From NCBI RefSeq assembly GCF_006439055.1, contig NZ_RCZC01000001.1, positions 620,001 to 684,000 on the forward strand: DNA of 64,000 nt. Reading direction: 5' to 3'. The position numbers and the translations under genes are program-made. Below, piece after piece: positions 45,300-55,153 of this stretch. The notes beneath the pieces are model-generated. The model was not told where the DNA came from and ran no database searches. It worked only from the letters and a program-made list of their open reading frames with translations. Within the stretch, counting starts at the first letter, position 1, and every line of letters begins with the position of its first letter. The stretch comes from Sphingomonas glacialis. GTDB lineage: Bacteria; Pseudomonadota; Alphaproteobacteria; Sphingomonadales; Sphingomonadaceae.

Positions 45300-45790
45300 G
45301 CCTCGGGATCACGTCGTCGAAGATGTTGAGGATGCGGAACCGCCGCCCCGTGGCCATCTGATCGTGCACGAAGTCCAGGCCCCAGCGCTGGTTGGGCAGC
45401 GCCAGCACCAGTGCTGGCGCCCGCGCGCCGACGGCGCGCTTGCGTCCCTTCCGGCGACGCACCGTCAGACCTCCTCGCGGTAGAGCCGCCGGGTCTTCTT
45501 GCGCTTGATCGCGATGCCTTCCCGCCGCAGCAGGATATGCAGTCGCCGATAGCCGAACCGCGGCGCTGCTGCGCCAACTCGCGCAAATGCGACCGTAGGT
45601 CGCCATCATCTCCCCACCACGAACGATACCGCATGCTTTTGCGATCCGCTCCAACGACAGCACACGCCCGCCGCTCGCTCATCCCCAGCGCCGTCTGGAG
45701 ATGAGCGACCGCTTCCCGCTGTGCGGCAGGCGTAACCATTTCTTTGACAGCAGGTCCTTCAGACCCGCGTCGTGATCATCTGACTCGCAA
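45300..45790 (-). pseudogene. IS3-family transposase remnant (orfA end and orfB start)
   Basis: On the minus strand a short LKDLLSKKW segment (end of an IS407-type orfA) leads into MVTPAAQREAVAHLQTALGMSERRACAVVGADRKSMRYRS, the start of orfB. Frames then switch at least once; LTVRRRKGRKRAVGARAPALVLALPNQRWGLDFVHDQMATGRRFRILNIFDDV-type sequence continues in another frame, written here only as landmark. The integrase core after its first Asp is missing. This is a truncated, frameshifted remnant. Confidence 0.8.
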
Positions 45791-46086
45791 CGGATAAATG
45801 GCCGTTGGTGCCCACGGTTCCTCGCCAGACGTCGGGGGTAGCGTTCTGTTCGCGCGGGTCGCACGGCGGCGAAAGAGGATCCGGATGAGAATGAGTTTCG
45901 CAATACCCGGGAGATGTGAGAGGTTTTTACGAACCGTGATCGTTTTTTCGCGATAGGGGCGGTGTCGCAAAAAACGCCTCAGGCCACAGCACAGCAATCT
46001 TGAGCATTTCGTCGCGCGGCGTGCACGCACAGTAGCGGAGCCTGCGACTTCACACTTTCGCCTGATTATATGGATTTATGGAGTCA

Positions 46087-46104
46087 GGGTCAGGACTCAT
46101 TGAT
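46087..46104 (+). repeat. IS5 element left terminal inverted repeat
   Basis: 18-base repeat matching the right end with one mismatch. Confidence 0.8.
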
Positions 46105-46861
46105 CAAAGCCAGAAGATGACGGTGGCTGCGAGTGCGATGGCGGAGAAGAGGGCTGTTGGACACCGGTCGTAGCGGGTGGCGACGCGGCGCCAGTCCTTC
46201 AGGCGGCCGAACATGATCTCGATGCGACTGCGACGTCGGTATCGGCGCTTGTCGTAGGTGACGGGCACGAGCCGAGACTTGCGACCTGGGATGCAGGGCT
46301 GAATGCCCTTTGCCTGCAAAGCGTCCCTGAACCAGTCGGCGTCGTAGCCGCGGTCGCCGAGCAGCCACTGCGCCTTGGGCAGATCGTCGAGCAACGCGGC
46401 TGCACCGGTGTAATCGCTGACCTGGCCAGCGGTCTTGAAGAAGCTCAAGGGGCGGCCGTTTGCATCGGTGGCGGCGTGAAGCTTGGTGTTCACGCCGCCT
46501 TTGGTGCGTCCGATCAGCCGCCCGAGAGCCCCCTTTTAACCCGCAGGCTCGATGCCGTGCGGTGCGCCTTCAAATAGCTCGCATCGATCATGACGGTTTT
46601 CGGATCGCCCCCCTCGGCCGCCAATCCTTCCACCATGCGGAGAAAGATACCCATATCGCCCCAGCGCTTCCAGCGATTGTAGAGCGTCTTGTGCGGACCA
46701 TAGTCCTTGGGCGCATCGCACCAGCGCAAGCCGTTGCGATTGACGAAAACGATGCCGCTCAGCACCCGCCGGTCATCTACTCGTGGGCTGCCATGGCTCT
46801 TGGGGAAGTACGGCCGCAGCCGCGCCATCTGCTCGTCCGTCAGCCAGTACAGGTCGCCCAT
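46104..46861 (-). CDS. IS5-family transposase made by -1 frameshift
   Basis: The first frame (46861 to 46514) encodes MGDLYWLTDEQMARLRPYFP and the DDE N-terminal region with MIDASYLKAHRTA; the second frame (to 46104) encodes NTKLHAATDANGRP, GDRGYDADWFRDAL and RSRIEIMFGRLKDWRRVATRYD, the last Glu of the DDE triad being in the IEIMFGRLKDWR segment. The frames join at a GTTAAAAGG stretch (46545-46553 region), where a -1 slip on AAAA gives KKGALGRLIGRTKGG. Total length is consistent with a 252-residue fusion. GAGGAG lies 8 bases before ATG 46861. This programmed frameshift is usual in the IS427 group. Confidence 0.85.
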
Positions 46862-46904
46862 TCCAGGTCTCCTCACGAAGCCTGAATCAGATCATGCTTG
46901 TCAC

Positions 46905-46922
46905 ATCAATGGGTCCTGACCC
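46905..46922 (-). repeat. IS5 element right terminal inverted repeat
   Basis: Mirror of the left repeat with one mismatch. Confidence 0.8.
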
Positions 46923-47985
46923 TAGCTGACGCTCGATCGCATCGGGATTCCACAGTCCCATCTCGTTGAGCAAGGTCGCGGCCGTGGCGCGGAAGCCATG
47001 CGCGGTCATCACCTACCCGCTATATCCCATTCGCCGAGGGGCAAAATGTGACAATATTCTCCGACATCGACCGCTTCCACTTATGCGACGCCGTAAAGAC
47101 ATAGGGGCGATATCCTGTCAGCGGCCGCGGATCGTCCAACGGGCGAGCACCTGTCGCGATAGTGGCATCTGATGCGGCCAGCGCATCTTCATCTTCTCCG
47201 CTGGAATCGACCAAACGGCTCGATCAAGATCGAACTTGCTCCACTCTGCCCCCCCCCCCGGACGCACGAAAACATGCGGTGTCATGCGAAGCGCGAATTT
47301 GGTGATCGTGAACTCCGGAGCCTCCTCGATACCCCGCAGGAGCACGCAGAACTTCTTCGGGCAGATGATCGCCGCGTGATGTTTGGTCTTCGGGACGACG
47401 ATCGCCCTGCGCAGATCGGTCGCAACATCGCGCTTCGCTCGCCCGGTGGCGATGCCATAACGGAAGACGCGGCTCACGACGCTACGCATTCGCCTTGCGC
47501 TTTCCTAACGACCTGTCGCCTCGATCGTCCGGAGCACAGCGAGCACCTCGGGTACCTCGATCTCGACGAGCGGTAGATCGCTCAGAAAGGGATAGGCCAT
47601 TTCGAGCAGCTAGCGCACCTTCTCCAGTACAACTTCGGCCCATCCCTCACGGGTGATCTTAAGAAACCATTCCTCGGCGACACCCTTGAAAGATGGTGGC
47701 GTCGATCTGCGCACACAGCTTTCTACGTCTCGTCTCGATCAACGGATCGACGCTGTCGGCTATCAATTTGCGGGCGGCATCCCGCTTGTCCCGTGCTTCA
47801 GCAAGGCCGACGTCCGGCCACACGCCCAGTGCCAGCGTCTTCTGCTTGTCGAGAAAGCGGTAGCCCAGCCGCCAATATTTGGCGCCGCTCGGCGTGATCA
47901 ACAGGTAGAGCGAGTGCGCGTCGGCAAGCTTGTGCGGCTTTGCCCGCGGTTTGGCATTCCGTATCGCAAGTGCGGTAAGAGCCAT
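46923..47985 (-). pseudogene. P4-type tyrosine integrase, decayed
   Basis: The N-terminal DUF4102 domain is intact from ATG 47985 (MALTALAIRNAKPRAKPHKL, LGVWPDVGLAEARDKRDAAR) to about 47690. Middle and catalytic parts survive in other frames: VSRVFRYGIATGRAKRDV, AEWSKFDLDRAVWSIPAEKMKM, PLTGYRPYVFTASHKWKRSMSEN, and HGFRATAATLLNEMGL just before the IS5 end. Several frameshifts and a lost C-terminus (the Tyr region, removed at the IS5 junction) make it nonfunctional. It marks a former genomic island. Confidence 0.88.
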
Positions 47986-48147
47986 GAGGTATCTCCATCC
48001 AAAAACGGGTGGAAATAGCGCCGAAATATACCATCAAAGCTGTTGGTATATGGGCGAACCCACCCGAACCTGATCGGACAAGATATCAGCAAATAGTTTG
48101 TTTCCCAGTCACTTGGCGGACGCCGATGGGCGTCCGCGGACTGAAAA

Positions 48148-48171
48148 TGGTGCCGGAAGAGGAAACTCAAC
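48148..48171 (-). other. Possible attachment-site remnant (tRNA 3'-end-like)
   Basis: Read on minus this segment ends CCTCTTCCGGCACCA, which looks like the 3' end of a tRNA including CCA. It lies 160 bases upstream of the integrase start, where an att site would be expected. No complete tRNA is attached. Confidence 0.3.
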
Positions 48172-48300
48172 GGTTACCTAAGCAGCTGACTTCACAACAC
48201 GATTTTCATCGTTCGATCGCTGAAGGTCACAATATCAGCCACACCCCGGAACGCAACCGTGATATACGTCAAAGGCGGTACGCTCCTGCCGTCAACAAGG

Positions 48301-48500
48301 ACCGTTTTAGGCCGTCTGCTCAATCGTGCCAGCTATCCCGGTCACCATTTGCCGCATGGCTTTCTCGCGACCCTCTCGACCATCATGAAAAGGCCGAGTG
48401 AGAGGTAAGGAGCACGATCGCAAGGTCATCGACCTCATGCTTGCGCAAGCGCGGACTGGCGAGGCCGAGGGCACCTATGACCGGGCCGTACATGCCCTCC
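48301..48500 (+). pseudogene. Second tyrosine integrase, C-terminal remnant
   Basis: On plus, NRASYPGHHLPHGFLATLSTIMKR followed in another frame by HDRKVIDLMLAQARTGEAEGTYDRA matches the C-terminal catalytic part of a different sphingomonad integrase type. The box II Arg is changed (HGFR to HGFL), the usual LAH is LAQ, and a stop plus frameshift separates the pieces; the Tyr-bearing stretch TYDRA remains. It is in opposite orientation to the P4-type remnant. Confidence 0.6.
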
Positions 48501-48645
48501 TCGACGAGGGCGAGCCGAACAGGCGTGAAATCAGGGACCATCAAGCCCCCAGCCCGCGCATTGAAATTATTTTCACGCTCGGCCCCGTAGTTCGCTGTGT
48601 GCTGCGTCAACCATCCAACGCCGGAACATCCGGCGATGGGAGGGA

Positions 48646-51246
48646 ATGATGACGAGCTTGAGAAGAACATATTGCGCTGCGCTGCTTGCGGCGACCGCTC
48701 TACAAGCGTGCCTGATCGTCTCGCCGGCCTGCGCGCAATCCGCGCCGATGGCGTTCGATCTGCCGGCGCAGCCGCTTGCGACGACGCTACGTGCAATCGC
48801 CCGCAAAGCTGGTCGGGAGATCTTGTTCGCCGACGATCAGGTGCGTGGCAGGAAATCGCCAGCTGTCCGGGGCAGTTTGACGATCGAGCAGGCAGTGAAG
48901 CGCGCACTCGGCGCAAGCGACCTCGTCATGGACGAGCAAGCGGGGGCGCTCGTCGTCAAGGTGCGTCCTCAAGCAGCGGAGGATGGCACCGCCGGGGGGA
49001 CGATCACGGTAATCGGCACACGCATCCGCGGCGCGACAGGGCCTTCGCCGGTCACCGTTCTCACGCGGCGGGGCTTGGAGGAGCAGGGCATTACCGACCT
49101 TGCCAGCGTTTCGCGGATCATCCCCCAGAATTTCACCGGGGGGCAAAACCCCGGAGTCGTGGGCGGCGGTGACCAAGGTGGCTACAGCAATGTGAACAAC
49201 TCGACGACGCTGAACCTTCGCGGGCTGGGGTCTGACGCAACGCTGACGCTCATCAACGGCCACCGCCTCCCTTACGATGCCGTCAACCAGGGGGTTGATA
49301 TCTCGACTATCCCGCTCGCGGCGCTCGAGCGGATCGAGATCATCACTGACGGAGCCTCGGCACTGTACGGTTCCGATGCCGTCGGCGGCGTCGCTAACCT
49401 CCGATTGCGCCGCGACTATGACGGGCTTCTGACCAGCGCTCGGATCGGCGGCACAACTCAGGGCGGCGATGTCCAACAGCAATATTCGGGCCTGGTTGGC
49501 AAACGCTGGACGGGGGGCGGCTTCATGGCTGCGGTCGAGTTCAGCAAGGCAACGCCGATCTACGCCAACCAGCGATCGTACACGAGCAACCTTCGACCCG
49601 AACAGATGCTCGGGACGGGAAGCAGACAGGTGAGCGGGGTTCTTGCCGGGCATCAAGACATCGCTGACGGCATCTGGCTCGAGCTGGATGCACAAGTCGC
49701 CGATCGTCGATCCCGCAAGGATAGCGCCTTCTCGGTCACCTCGCCCCTTACCTTTCTCGGCCAGGTCAGTCAGCCGGTCACGCGCTCCTATACGATCACG
49801 CCTTCGCTCCATCTGCGGCCGGGCGGGGGTTGGGAAGCGACGCTTCAGGGCACGCAGGGCGAAAGCTCAAGCGGCGTCAATGCGCGGCGCTACACCAGCG
49901 GTGCGCTGCTTGTAGGGGAATCGACCTATGACGATTACCTCACCAACCTCGAGGCAAGCGCCGAGGGGCCGCTCATTCGCCTCCCTGGTGGCGATGCACG
50001 CCTAGCGCTCGGCGGCGGTTATCGCCGCTTCCGGCTCGACTTCGACGTGCGGTCTACCACAGGCGGCATCACGACCGTCAGCCGCAATGCGAGCGAACGA
50101 CGGCAGAGCGTGTTCGGCTATGGTGAGCTATCGCTCCCGCTCATCGGCCCCGCCAATCGGCTGCCGCTGGTCGATGCGCTGCGCCTGAGCGCTGCGGTTC
50201 GCTACGAGCGCTACACCGGCATCGACGAGGTCGCAACGCCAAAGCTCGGGCTGGTCTATGCGCCGCATCCCGACATCACCTTGAAATACAGCTGGGGGCG
50301 TTCGTTCAAGATCCCAACGCTGAACCAAGTCAACCAGGCCCGCCAGGCGGTACTGCTCAGCGCCGCGCTGTTCGCGCCCCAGCCCGTACCCGCGCTGCCT
50401 ACTGGCTCGACCGTGCTTCTGATCGGGGGCGGCAATCCCGACCTGCGTGCCGAGCGCGCAACCAGTTCGACGCTGTCGGTGGAGATCAAGCCGCACTTTC
50501 TCGACGGACTTCGTGTCGAAGCCAGCTGGTTCGACATCGATTATCGCGGCCGGATCGCATCCCCCATCAACAGCGTCCTGTCCGCCCTCACCAACCCGGC
50601 TGTCGCGAGCTTCGTCCAGCTCTCGCCCACGTCGAGCGCGTTGCAAACCCTGATTGCGACCTCGGACACCGGGCTCGCGAACCAGAGCGGCCAGCCCTAT
50701 GATCCAGCCAAGGTCGTGGCGGTCATCGACTCGAGCCTGCGCAACACGGCACACGAGCATATCCGCGGCGTCGACCTGACGATCGAATATGGCGCGCAAC
50801 TGGCGCGCGACAGCAGGCTCCAACTGGCCGCAAGCGCCAGCTATCTCGACTCGGCACGCCAAGTGGCAGCCAGCCTCCCCTCGCAGGCAACGTCAGGTAT
50901 CCTTTTCACACCGTCGAAGTTCCGCGCGCGCGGGTCGGCCAGCTTGGAAACATCGATGCTGCAGGTATCGACATCGCTCAATTATGCTGGCAGCAACCTT
51001 GACACGCGCTTCCCGGTGGCGACCCGGATCGGTGCGTTCACGACGCTCGACCTGAGCGCCGCATTCCATCCGGCGGCGGGCAAGGGGCTGCTTCGTGATA
51101 TCGAATTCCGGCTTTCGGTGCAGAACCTGCTCAACGAGGAGCCCGATCCGATCCGCGTATCTGATCCATCGTATGTTGCTTTCGATTCGACCAACCAGTC
51201 GCCGGTAGGCCGCTTCGTAAGCTTCTCGGTGACCAAACAATGGTGA
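48646..51246 (+). CDS. TonB-dependent receptor with STN signalling domain (lasso locus)
   Basis: The product is 866 residues. A signal peptide ends PACA; residues about 35-105 form an STN (secretin/TonB N-terminal) domain (FDLPAQPLATTLRAIARKAG, ADDQVRGR), then a TonB-box region ITVIGTRI, a plug domain with ITDGASALYGSDAVGG, and a barrel ending VTKQW with terminal aromatic. STN receptors signal through FecR-type anti-sigma factors to FecI-type sigma factors, both encoded at 56.3-57.9 kb. The isopeptidase gene overlaps its end by 7 bases. In proteobacterial lasso clusters such receptors take up the lasso peptide; that is the likely role. Confidence 0.9.
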   Translation: MMTSLRRTYCAALLAATALQACLIVSPACAQSAPMAFDLPAQPLATTLRAIARKAGREILFADDQVRGRKSPAVRGSLTIEQAVKRALGASDLVMDEQAGALVVKVRPQAAEDGTAGGTITVIGTRIRGATGPSPVTVLTRRGLEEQGITDLASVSRIIPQNFTGGQNPGVVGGGDQGGYSNVNNSTTLNLRGLGSDATLTLINGHRLPYDAVNQGVDISTIPLAALERIEIITDGASALYGSDAVGGVANLRLRRDYDGLLTSARIGGTTQGGDVQQQYSGLVGKRWTGGGFMAAVEFSKATPIYANQRSYTSNLRPEQMLGTGSRQVSGVLAGHQDIADGIWLELDAQVADRRSRKDSAFSVTSPLTFLGQVSQPVTRSYTITPSLHLRPGGGWEATLQGTQGESSSGVNARRYTSGALLVGESTYDDYLTNLEASAEGPLIRLPGGDARLALGGGYRRFRLDFDVRSTTGGITTVSRNASERRQSVFGYGELSLPLIGPANRLPLVDALRLSAAVRYERYTGIDEVATPKLGLVYAPHPDITLKYSWGRSFKIPTLNQVNQARQAVLLSAALFAPQPVPALPTGSTVLLIGGGNPDLRAERATSSTLSVEIKPHFLDGLRVEASWFDIDYRGRIASPINSVLSALTNPAVASFVQLSPTSSALQTLIATSDTGLANQSGQPYDPAKVVAVIDSSLRNTAHEHIRGVDLTIEYGAQLARDSRLQLAASASYLDSARQVAASLPSQATSGILFTPSKFRARGSASLETSMLQVSTSLNYAGSNLDTRFPVATRIGAFTTLDLSAAFHPAAGKGLLRDIEFRLSVQNLLNEEPDPIRVSDPSYVAFDSTNQSPVGRFVSFSVTKQW

Positions 51247-53357
51247 CCCTTCGCATGGTGGTTGCCGCTGCCGCACTCATACTGCCTGGCATGGCTAGGG
51301 CCGCGACCGACTGCGCCGATCTCGTACCGGCTGCGGGCGAGTTGTCGCAACCTATGCACGCGCTCGTGCCGATGGATCTCGTCCGCCTGCGCGACATCGG
51401 GCCGGTCGATCCAACCCAGCAATATGGCGGCTTGTTCACGGTGTCACCGGACGGTCATCAAGCGGCCTTCCAGCTTCGCCGTGGTGACCCCGCAACCAAC
51501 AGCTTCTGCGTGGCGATGCTTGTGGTCGAGCTCCGCCCTAGGGGAAAAATACAGGTGGTTGACCGTGGCGGCGACTTCCTTCGCTTCCGCTTCGACCTGC
51601 GTGGCATGGCAGATTTCCCAAGCGGCGTCGCCGACACGATCACGCCACGCTGGTCGCCCGACGGTCGCTGGATCGTCTACCGTCGCCGGGACGAGGGCGC
51701 CGTGCAGCTGTGGCGAGCCCGAGTGGATGGCAGCGGAAGTGAGGCGATCACGGACAGCGCCGATAACATCGATGACTTCCGCTTTACGGCCGACGGATCG
51801 GCAATCGTCTATGCGACGCGGCCGGGTCTTCGCGAAGCAAAGGTCTCGATAGACCAAGAGGGCCGCTCGGGATTCCACTACGACGATCGCTTCTCGCCCA
51901 CCACCAGCACTCGCCCGTTCACGCCAGCACCAGTGGCGCGAGCTGCATGGGTTATCGACCTGCAGAGCAGGCGGGTACGCGCGGCCACGCCGAACGAGAC
52001 CGCGCGGCTGGACGTGACGTCGATGCAGGAAGGGCAATGGGTAGAGGCCGTCGGCCCCGGCGGTGCCACCGCCATGGTGCAGGTGTCCGCCAAGACCTCC
52101 TATCCCTCGCGCGGCCGACTTGCCATCCGGAAACCGGGACACGTCATATCGTGTGATGCGGCCGAATGCGCCGACGCGCGCTACCCGTGGTGGACCAGCC
52201 GCAAGGTCAATTTTCTGCGTTACGAAGGGTGGAAGAATAGCGAGACCGCCATCTATCAGTGGACGCCAGGCACCGGCGGCGTGCACCGGCTATACCGTAC
52301 CGATGATGTGCTGATTGGCTGCGTTCCCTCCGGTTATAGGATCGATTGCCTGCGCGAGGGCGCGCGTCAGCCTCGCCGGCTCGAGCGGCTCGATCCGGCG
52401 AGCGGCAAGCGGACCATCGTGTTCGATCCGAACCCCGAATTTACCAGCCTGACCTTGGGCCGCGTCGAACGCCTGCACTCAACCAACAGTTTCGGGCTTC
52501 CGTCTTTCGCAGATCTTGTCCTTCCGATCGGCTATGTGCGAGGCAAGAACTATCCGCTCGTGGTCGTCCAATACAGCTCGCGGGGCTTCCTGCGCGGCGG
52601 TACCGGCGACGACTATCCGATCCAGGCCTTCGCCAATCGTGGCTTCGCGGTGCTAAGCATCGACAAGCCAGTGCCGGTCGGGATGAAGGCCGCGCCCGAC
52701 TATGTCGAGGCCGACCGGATCAACCTCAAGGACTTTGCCGACCGCCGCAGCGTGCTCGAGGCAATCGAGACGCCCGTCCGTCTGCTGATCGCCCGCGGCA
52801 TCGCGGACCCGCAGCGGATCGGCCTTACGGGTCTTAGCGACGGCGCCTCCTCGGTGCAGTTCGCACTGCTCCATAGCAACCTGTTCTCGGCCTATGCGAT
52901 AAGCAACTGCTGCTGGGATACCAGCATGCCAGTCCGCGTCGGCCCGGGCGCTGCAAAGCAGTTCGCGACCATGGGCTACCCCGGGACGACCGACGAGAGC
53001 GCTGCGGCCAAGGCCTTTTGGCGGCAGATCGCCATCTCCCCCAACGCCAGGACGATAACCGCACCGATCCTGGCGCAGGTGCCCGATGATGAAATGTGGG
53101 GCGCGCTCCAGAGTTTCACGGTGCTCCGCGAGCAGCGGCGCCCGATCGACCTATACGTTTTTCCAGACGAGCATCACGTCAAATGGCAGCCGGCTCACCG
53201 GCTGGCTGTCTACGCCCGCTCGATCGATTGGTTCGACTATTGGCTGAACGGTGCGAAGGCTACCAATCGCGCCTCGGAAGTCGCGCATTGGGAGGCGCTA
53301 CGGCGCGAGTGCCCCGCCTGCTTCGATGTTTCCACCCGGTTGGCGTCGAAACGATGA
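51240..53357 (+). CDS. Lasso-peptide isopeptidase (S9 prolyl oligopeptidase family)
   Basis: The product is 705 residues with a signal peptide (MVVAAAALILPGMARA). A beta-propeller-like N-terminal part (TPRWSPDGRWIVYRRRD) is followed by an alpha/beta hydrolase domain with the nucleophile motif GLSDGAS and the catalytic His in DEHHVKW. Homologs in lasso clusters (AtxE type) cut the isopeptide bond of the ring and linearise their own lasso peptide. It is translationally coupled to the STN receptor (ATGGTGA overlap) and convergent with the lasso cyclase gene. Together, receptor and isopeptidase form an import and opening path. Confidence 0.87.
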   Translation: MVTLRMVVAAAALILPGMARAATDCADLVPAAGELSQPMHALVPMDLVRLRDIGPVDPTQQYGGLFTVSPDGHQAAFQLRRGDPATNSFCVAMLVVELRPRGKIQVVDRGGDFLRFRFDLRGMADFPSGVADTITPRWSPDGRWIVYRRRDEGAVQLWRARVDGSGSEAITDSADNIDDFRFTADGSAIVYATRPGLREAKVSIDQEGRSGFHYDDRFSPTTSTRPFTPAPVARAAWVIDLQSRRVRAATPNETARLDVTSMQEGQWVEAVGPGGATAMVQVSAKTSYPSRGRLAIRKPGHVISCDAAECADARYPWWTSRKVNFLRYEGWKNSETAIYQWTPGTGGVHRLYRTDDVLIGCVPSGYRIDCLREGARQPRRLERLDPASGKRTIVFDPNPEFTSLTLGRVERLHSTNSFGLPSFADLVLPIGYVRGKNYPLVVVQYSSRGFLRGGTGDDYPIQAFANRGFAVLSIDKPVPVGMKAAPDYVEADRINLKDFADRRSVLEAIETPVRLLIARGIADPQRIGLTGLSDGASSVQFALLHSNLFSAYAISNCCWDTSMPVRVGPGAAKQFATMGYPGTTDESAAAKAFWRQIAISPNARTITAPILAQVPDDEMWGALQSFTVLREQRRPIDLYVFPDEHHVKWQPAHRLAVYARSIDWFDYWLNGAKATNRASEVAHWEALRRECPACFDVSTRLASKR

Positions 53358-53407
53358 CGGCCGCGCCAGATAGGCCGCGCCGTTGCGGCGCGGTCTGCAC
53401 GCGGCTG

Positions 53408-55153
53408 CTATGGCCAGGAGGATAGCCATGCCTCGACATTGGCGAGCTCGAGCAGGCGCACATTCTCCTCGCCGGTCGTCGGACGTTCTGGCCGGAGCGT
53501 CTCCTCGATCGCGTGTTGGTCAAGCAGTCCTTGTGCGGCAAGTTGTCCGTCCAGCAGCCGCGCGCGCAACTCCCCGCGCTTGCGCGCGACGATCTCGCCG
53601 CAAAACGGGTCGGGCGTCCCCTTGCCCTTGCGGTCAAGGATCGCTTGCGGCAGCCGATCGGCGAAGGCGTCGCGCGCTACCGCGCGGTCCCGCCCACCGC
53701 TCCGCCACTGCCAACTCGGGATAGACAGGCACGTCTCGACGACGGGTTGCGACAGAAGCGGATGGACGACGGGAGCAACGCGGCTGCGATCGGGTTCAAG
53801 CGTCACCTGCGCCCGCAGCAGTCCGGCGATGTGCGCCGCCTTTCCAGGAAGCGCCCCGGGTGGGGCCTCAAGCCACGGATGCGCAAAGGCGAGTCCCTGC
53901 AACGACGCAATAAGCTCGGGATGCAGGAAGGCCGGACTCGCTCTCCAGCGATAGCCGGAAGCCGCGCGAGCAACGCGCATCGCCGCGCGCGTCACGCGGA
54001 GCGGCCCGGCCCCCGTCTGGCGGCAGATGTCGCGAAGGGTTGCGAACGCGCCAGCCCCAGGCCCCTCGTGCAACGCCCGGTCGGCCAATGCCGCAGCGGA
54101 TTGCGAATAGTTGAAGACATTGTCGCCGCCATTGCCGGTGAAGAAGGCATCGGCCCCCACCTGCGCGGCAATCGCGCGGTGTGCTACCTCATAAGGCTGG
54201 GCTTCCACCCGTCCGGCCGGACGCGGGAGGTGTGCACCCAATGCACGGTTGAGATCGACGGCGTCGAGCGTATAGCGGCATTCGGCGAGCGGGAGATCGA
54301 GGGGTGCGCACACTTGCCGCGCATATCCGCGCTCATCCCCCGCCGGATCATCAGTGTAGAGCGTGATGCACGACGCCGCTGTCCCGGATCGCCCTCCCGT
54401 CGATCGCGCGAGGCAGGCCGCGACGATCGACGAGTCGAGGCCGCCGGACACGCTCAGCAAGGGATGCCGATAGCGCGACGTCCATGCCCCCACGGCTTGA
54501 TCGATGGCGTGGCGCAGCCGCTCGCTCGCCGCCGCGCGATCCTCGCCGGCTGGTTCGGCAAAGTCCCACGGCGACCAACTCGTCACCGTTTCGTCCCGGT
54601 GTCCTTCGATCACCAACGTCGTCCCGGCCAATATCATGCCGATGCCGACAAGCGCTGTCTCGCGCGAGGGAAGGCCGCTCGAAAAGAGCATGCGGCCCAG
54701 CGCATCCCAGCCGACTCCGGCATGCACTGCGCCGCCCGCCGACAGGAGTTCCATGTCGGACGCGAAAAGGGCGATGCCGCCGGCCGCTGTCCGATAGCAG
54801 GGAAGCGCCCCCGATGGATCTCGCAGGATCTCAACGGCGTCGCCGCGCACGGACAGGCTGATATACCCGCCCCAATAGGACGCCAGCAGCGCCCCTGCGC
54901 CACCGCCTAGCAAGGCGCTGCGTTCGGTATCATCGAACGCGGCAATCGCGCGGGGCGGTCCATATCGGTGAAACAGCGTGCCGACCACCAGATGGTCCGT
55001 ATCGATCGCAAGACAGCTGCAGTCTTCGTTCGCCAGCACCGCGATGCGCGGCGTCCGGTGGCAGACCCGCAGCTCCGTTGCGGTCGCGATGCGGGCCGCG
55101 CGAGCCGCGAGATCCTCACCCTGTGAGACGAGCAGCAGGTAGCGCGGCTTCAT
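53408..55153 (-). CDS. Lasso-peptide cyclase C (asparagine-synthetase-like)
   Basis: The product is 581 residues. The C-terminal half is an Asn-synthetase fold with the ATP-binding PP-loop SVSGGLDSS at 234-242 and FFTGNGGDNVFNYSQS. The N-terminal half resembles the glutaminase domain but lacks the catalytic N-terminal Cys (it begins MKPRY), as expected for lasso cyclases. It adenylates the ring Asp/Glu side chain of the core peptide and forms the macrolactam with Gly1. Its start overlaps the B gene stop by 4 bases (ATGA). Confidence 0.93.
   Translation of the reverse strand: MKPRYLLLVSQGEDLAARAARIATATELRVCHRTPRIAVLANEDCSCLAIDTDHLVVGTLFHRYGPPRAIAAFDDTERSALLGGGAGALLASYWGGYISLSVRGDAVEILRDPSGALPCYRTAAGGIALFASDMELLSAGGAVHAGVGWDALGRMLFSSGLPSRETALVGIGMILAGTTLVIEGHRDETVTSWSPWDFAEPAGEDRAAASERLRHAIDQAVGAWTSRYRHPLLSVSGGLDSSIVAACLARSTGGRSGTAASCITLYTDDPAGDERGYARQVCAPLDLPLAECRYTLDAVDLNRALGAHLPRPAGRVEAQPYEVAHRAIAAQVGADAFFTGNGGDNVFNYSQSAAALADRALHEGPGAGAFATLRDICRQTGAGPLRVTRAAMRVARAASGYRWRASPAFLHPELIASLQGLAFAHPWLEAPPGALPGKAAHIAGLLRAQVTLEPDRSRVAPVVHPLLSQPVVETCLSIPSWQWRSGGRDRAVARDAFADRLPQAILDRKGKGTPDPFCGEIVARKRGELRARLLDGQLAAQGLLDQHAIEETLRPERPTTGEENVRLLELANVEAWLSSWP

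Larger units (their letters stand above)
46087..46922 (-). mobile_element. IS5-family element (IS427-like group), apparently intact
   Basis: Terminal inverted repeats bound an 836-bp element: left GGGTCAGGACTCATTGAT at 46087-46104 and right, read inward, GGGTCAGGACCCATTGAT at 46905-46922 (one mismatch). Inside is a transposase in two overlapping frames. The right end abuts a decayed tyrosine integrase gene, so the element has inserted into or next to it. No clear target duplication is visible. Confidence 0.85.

Noticed and set aside
45776..46030. 84-codon minus-strand frame left of the IS5 element
   Set aside because: Arg-rich, no recognised domain, lies in mobile-DNA debris.
48009..48401. 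130-codon plus-strand frame
   Set aside because: Overlaps integrase remnants in other frames and has no family features.
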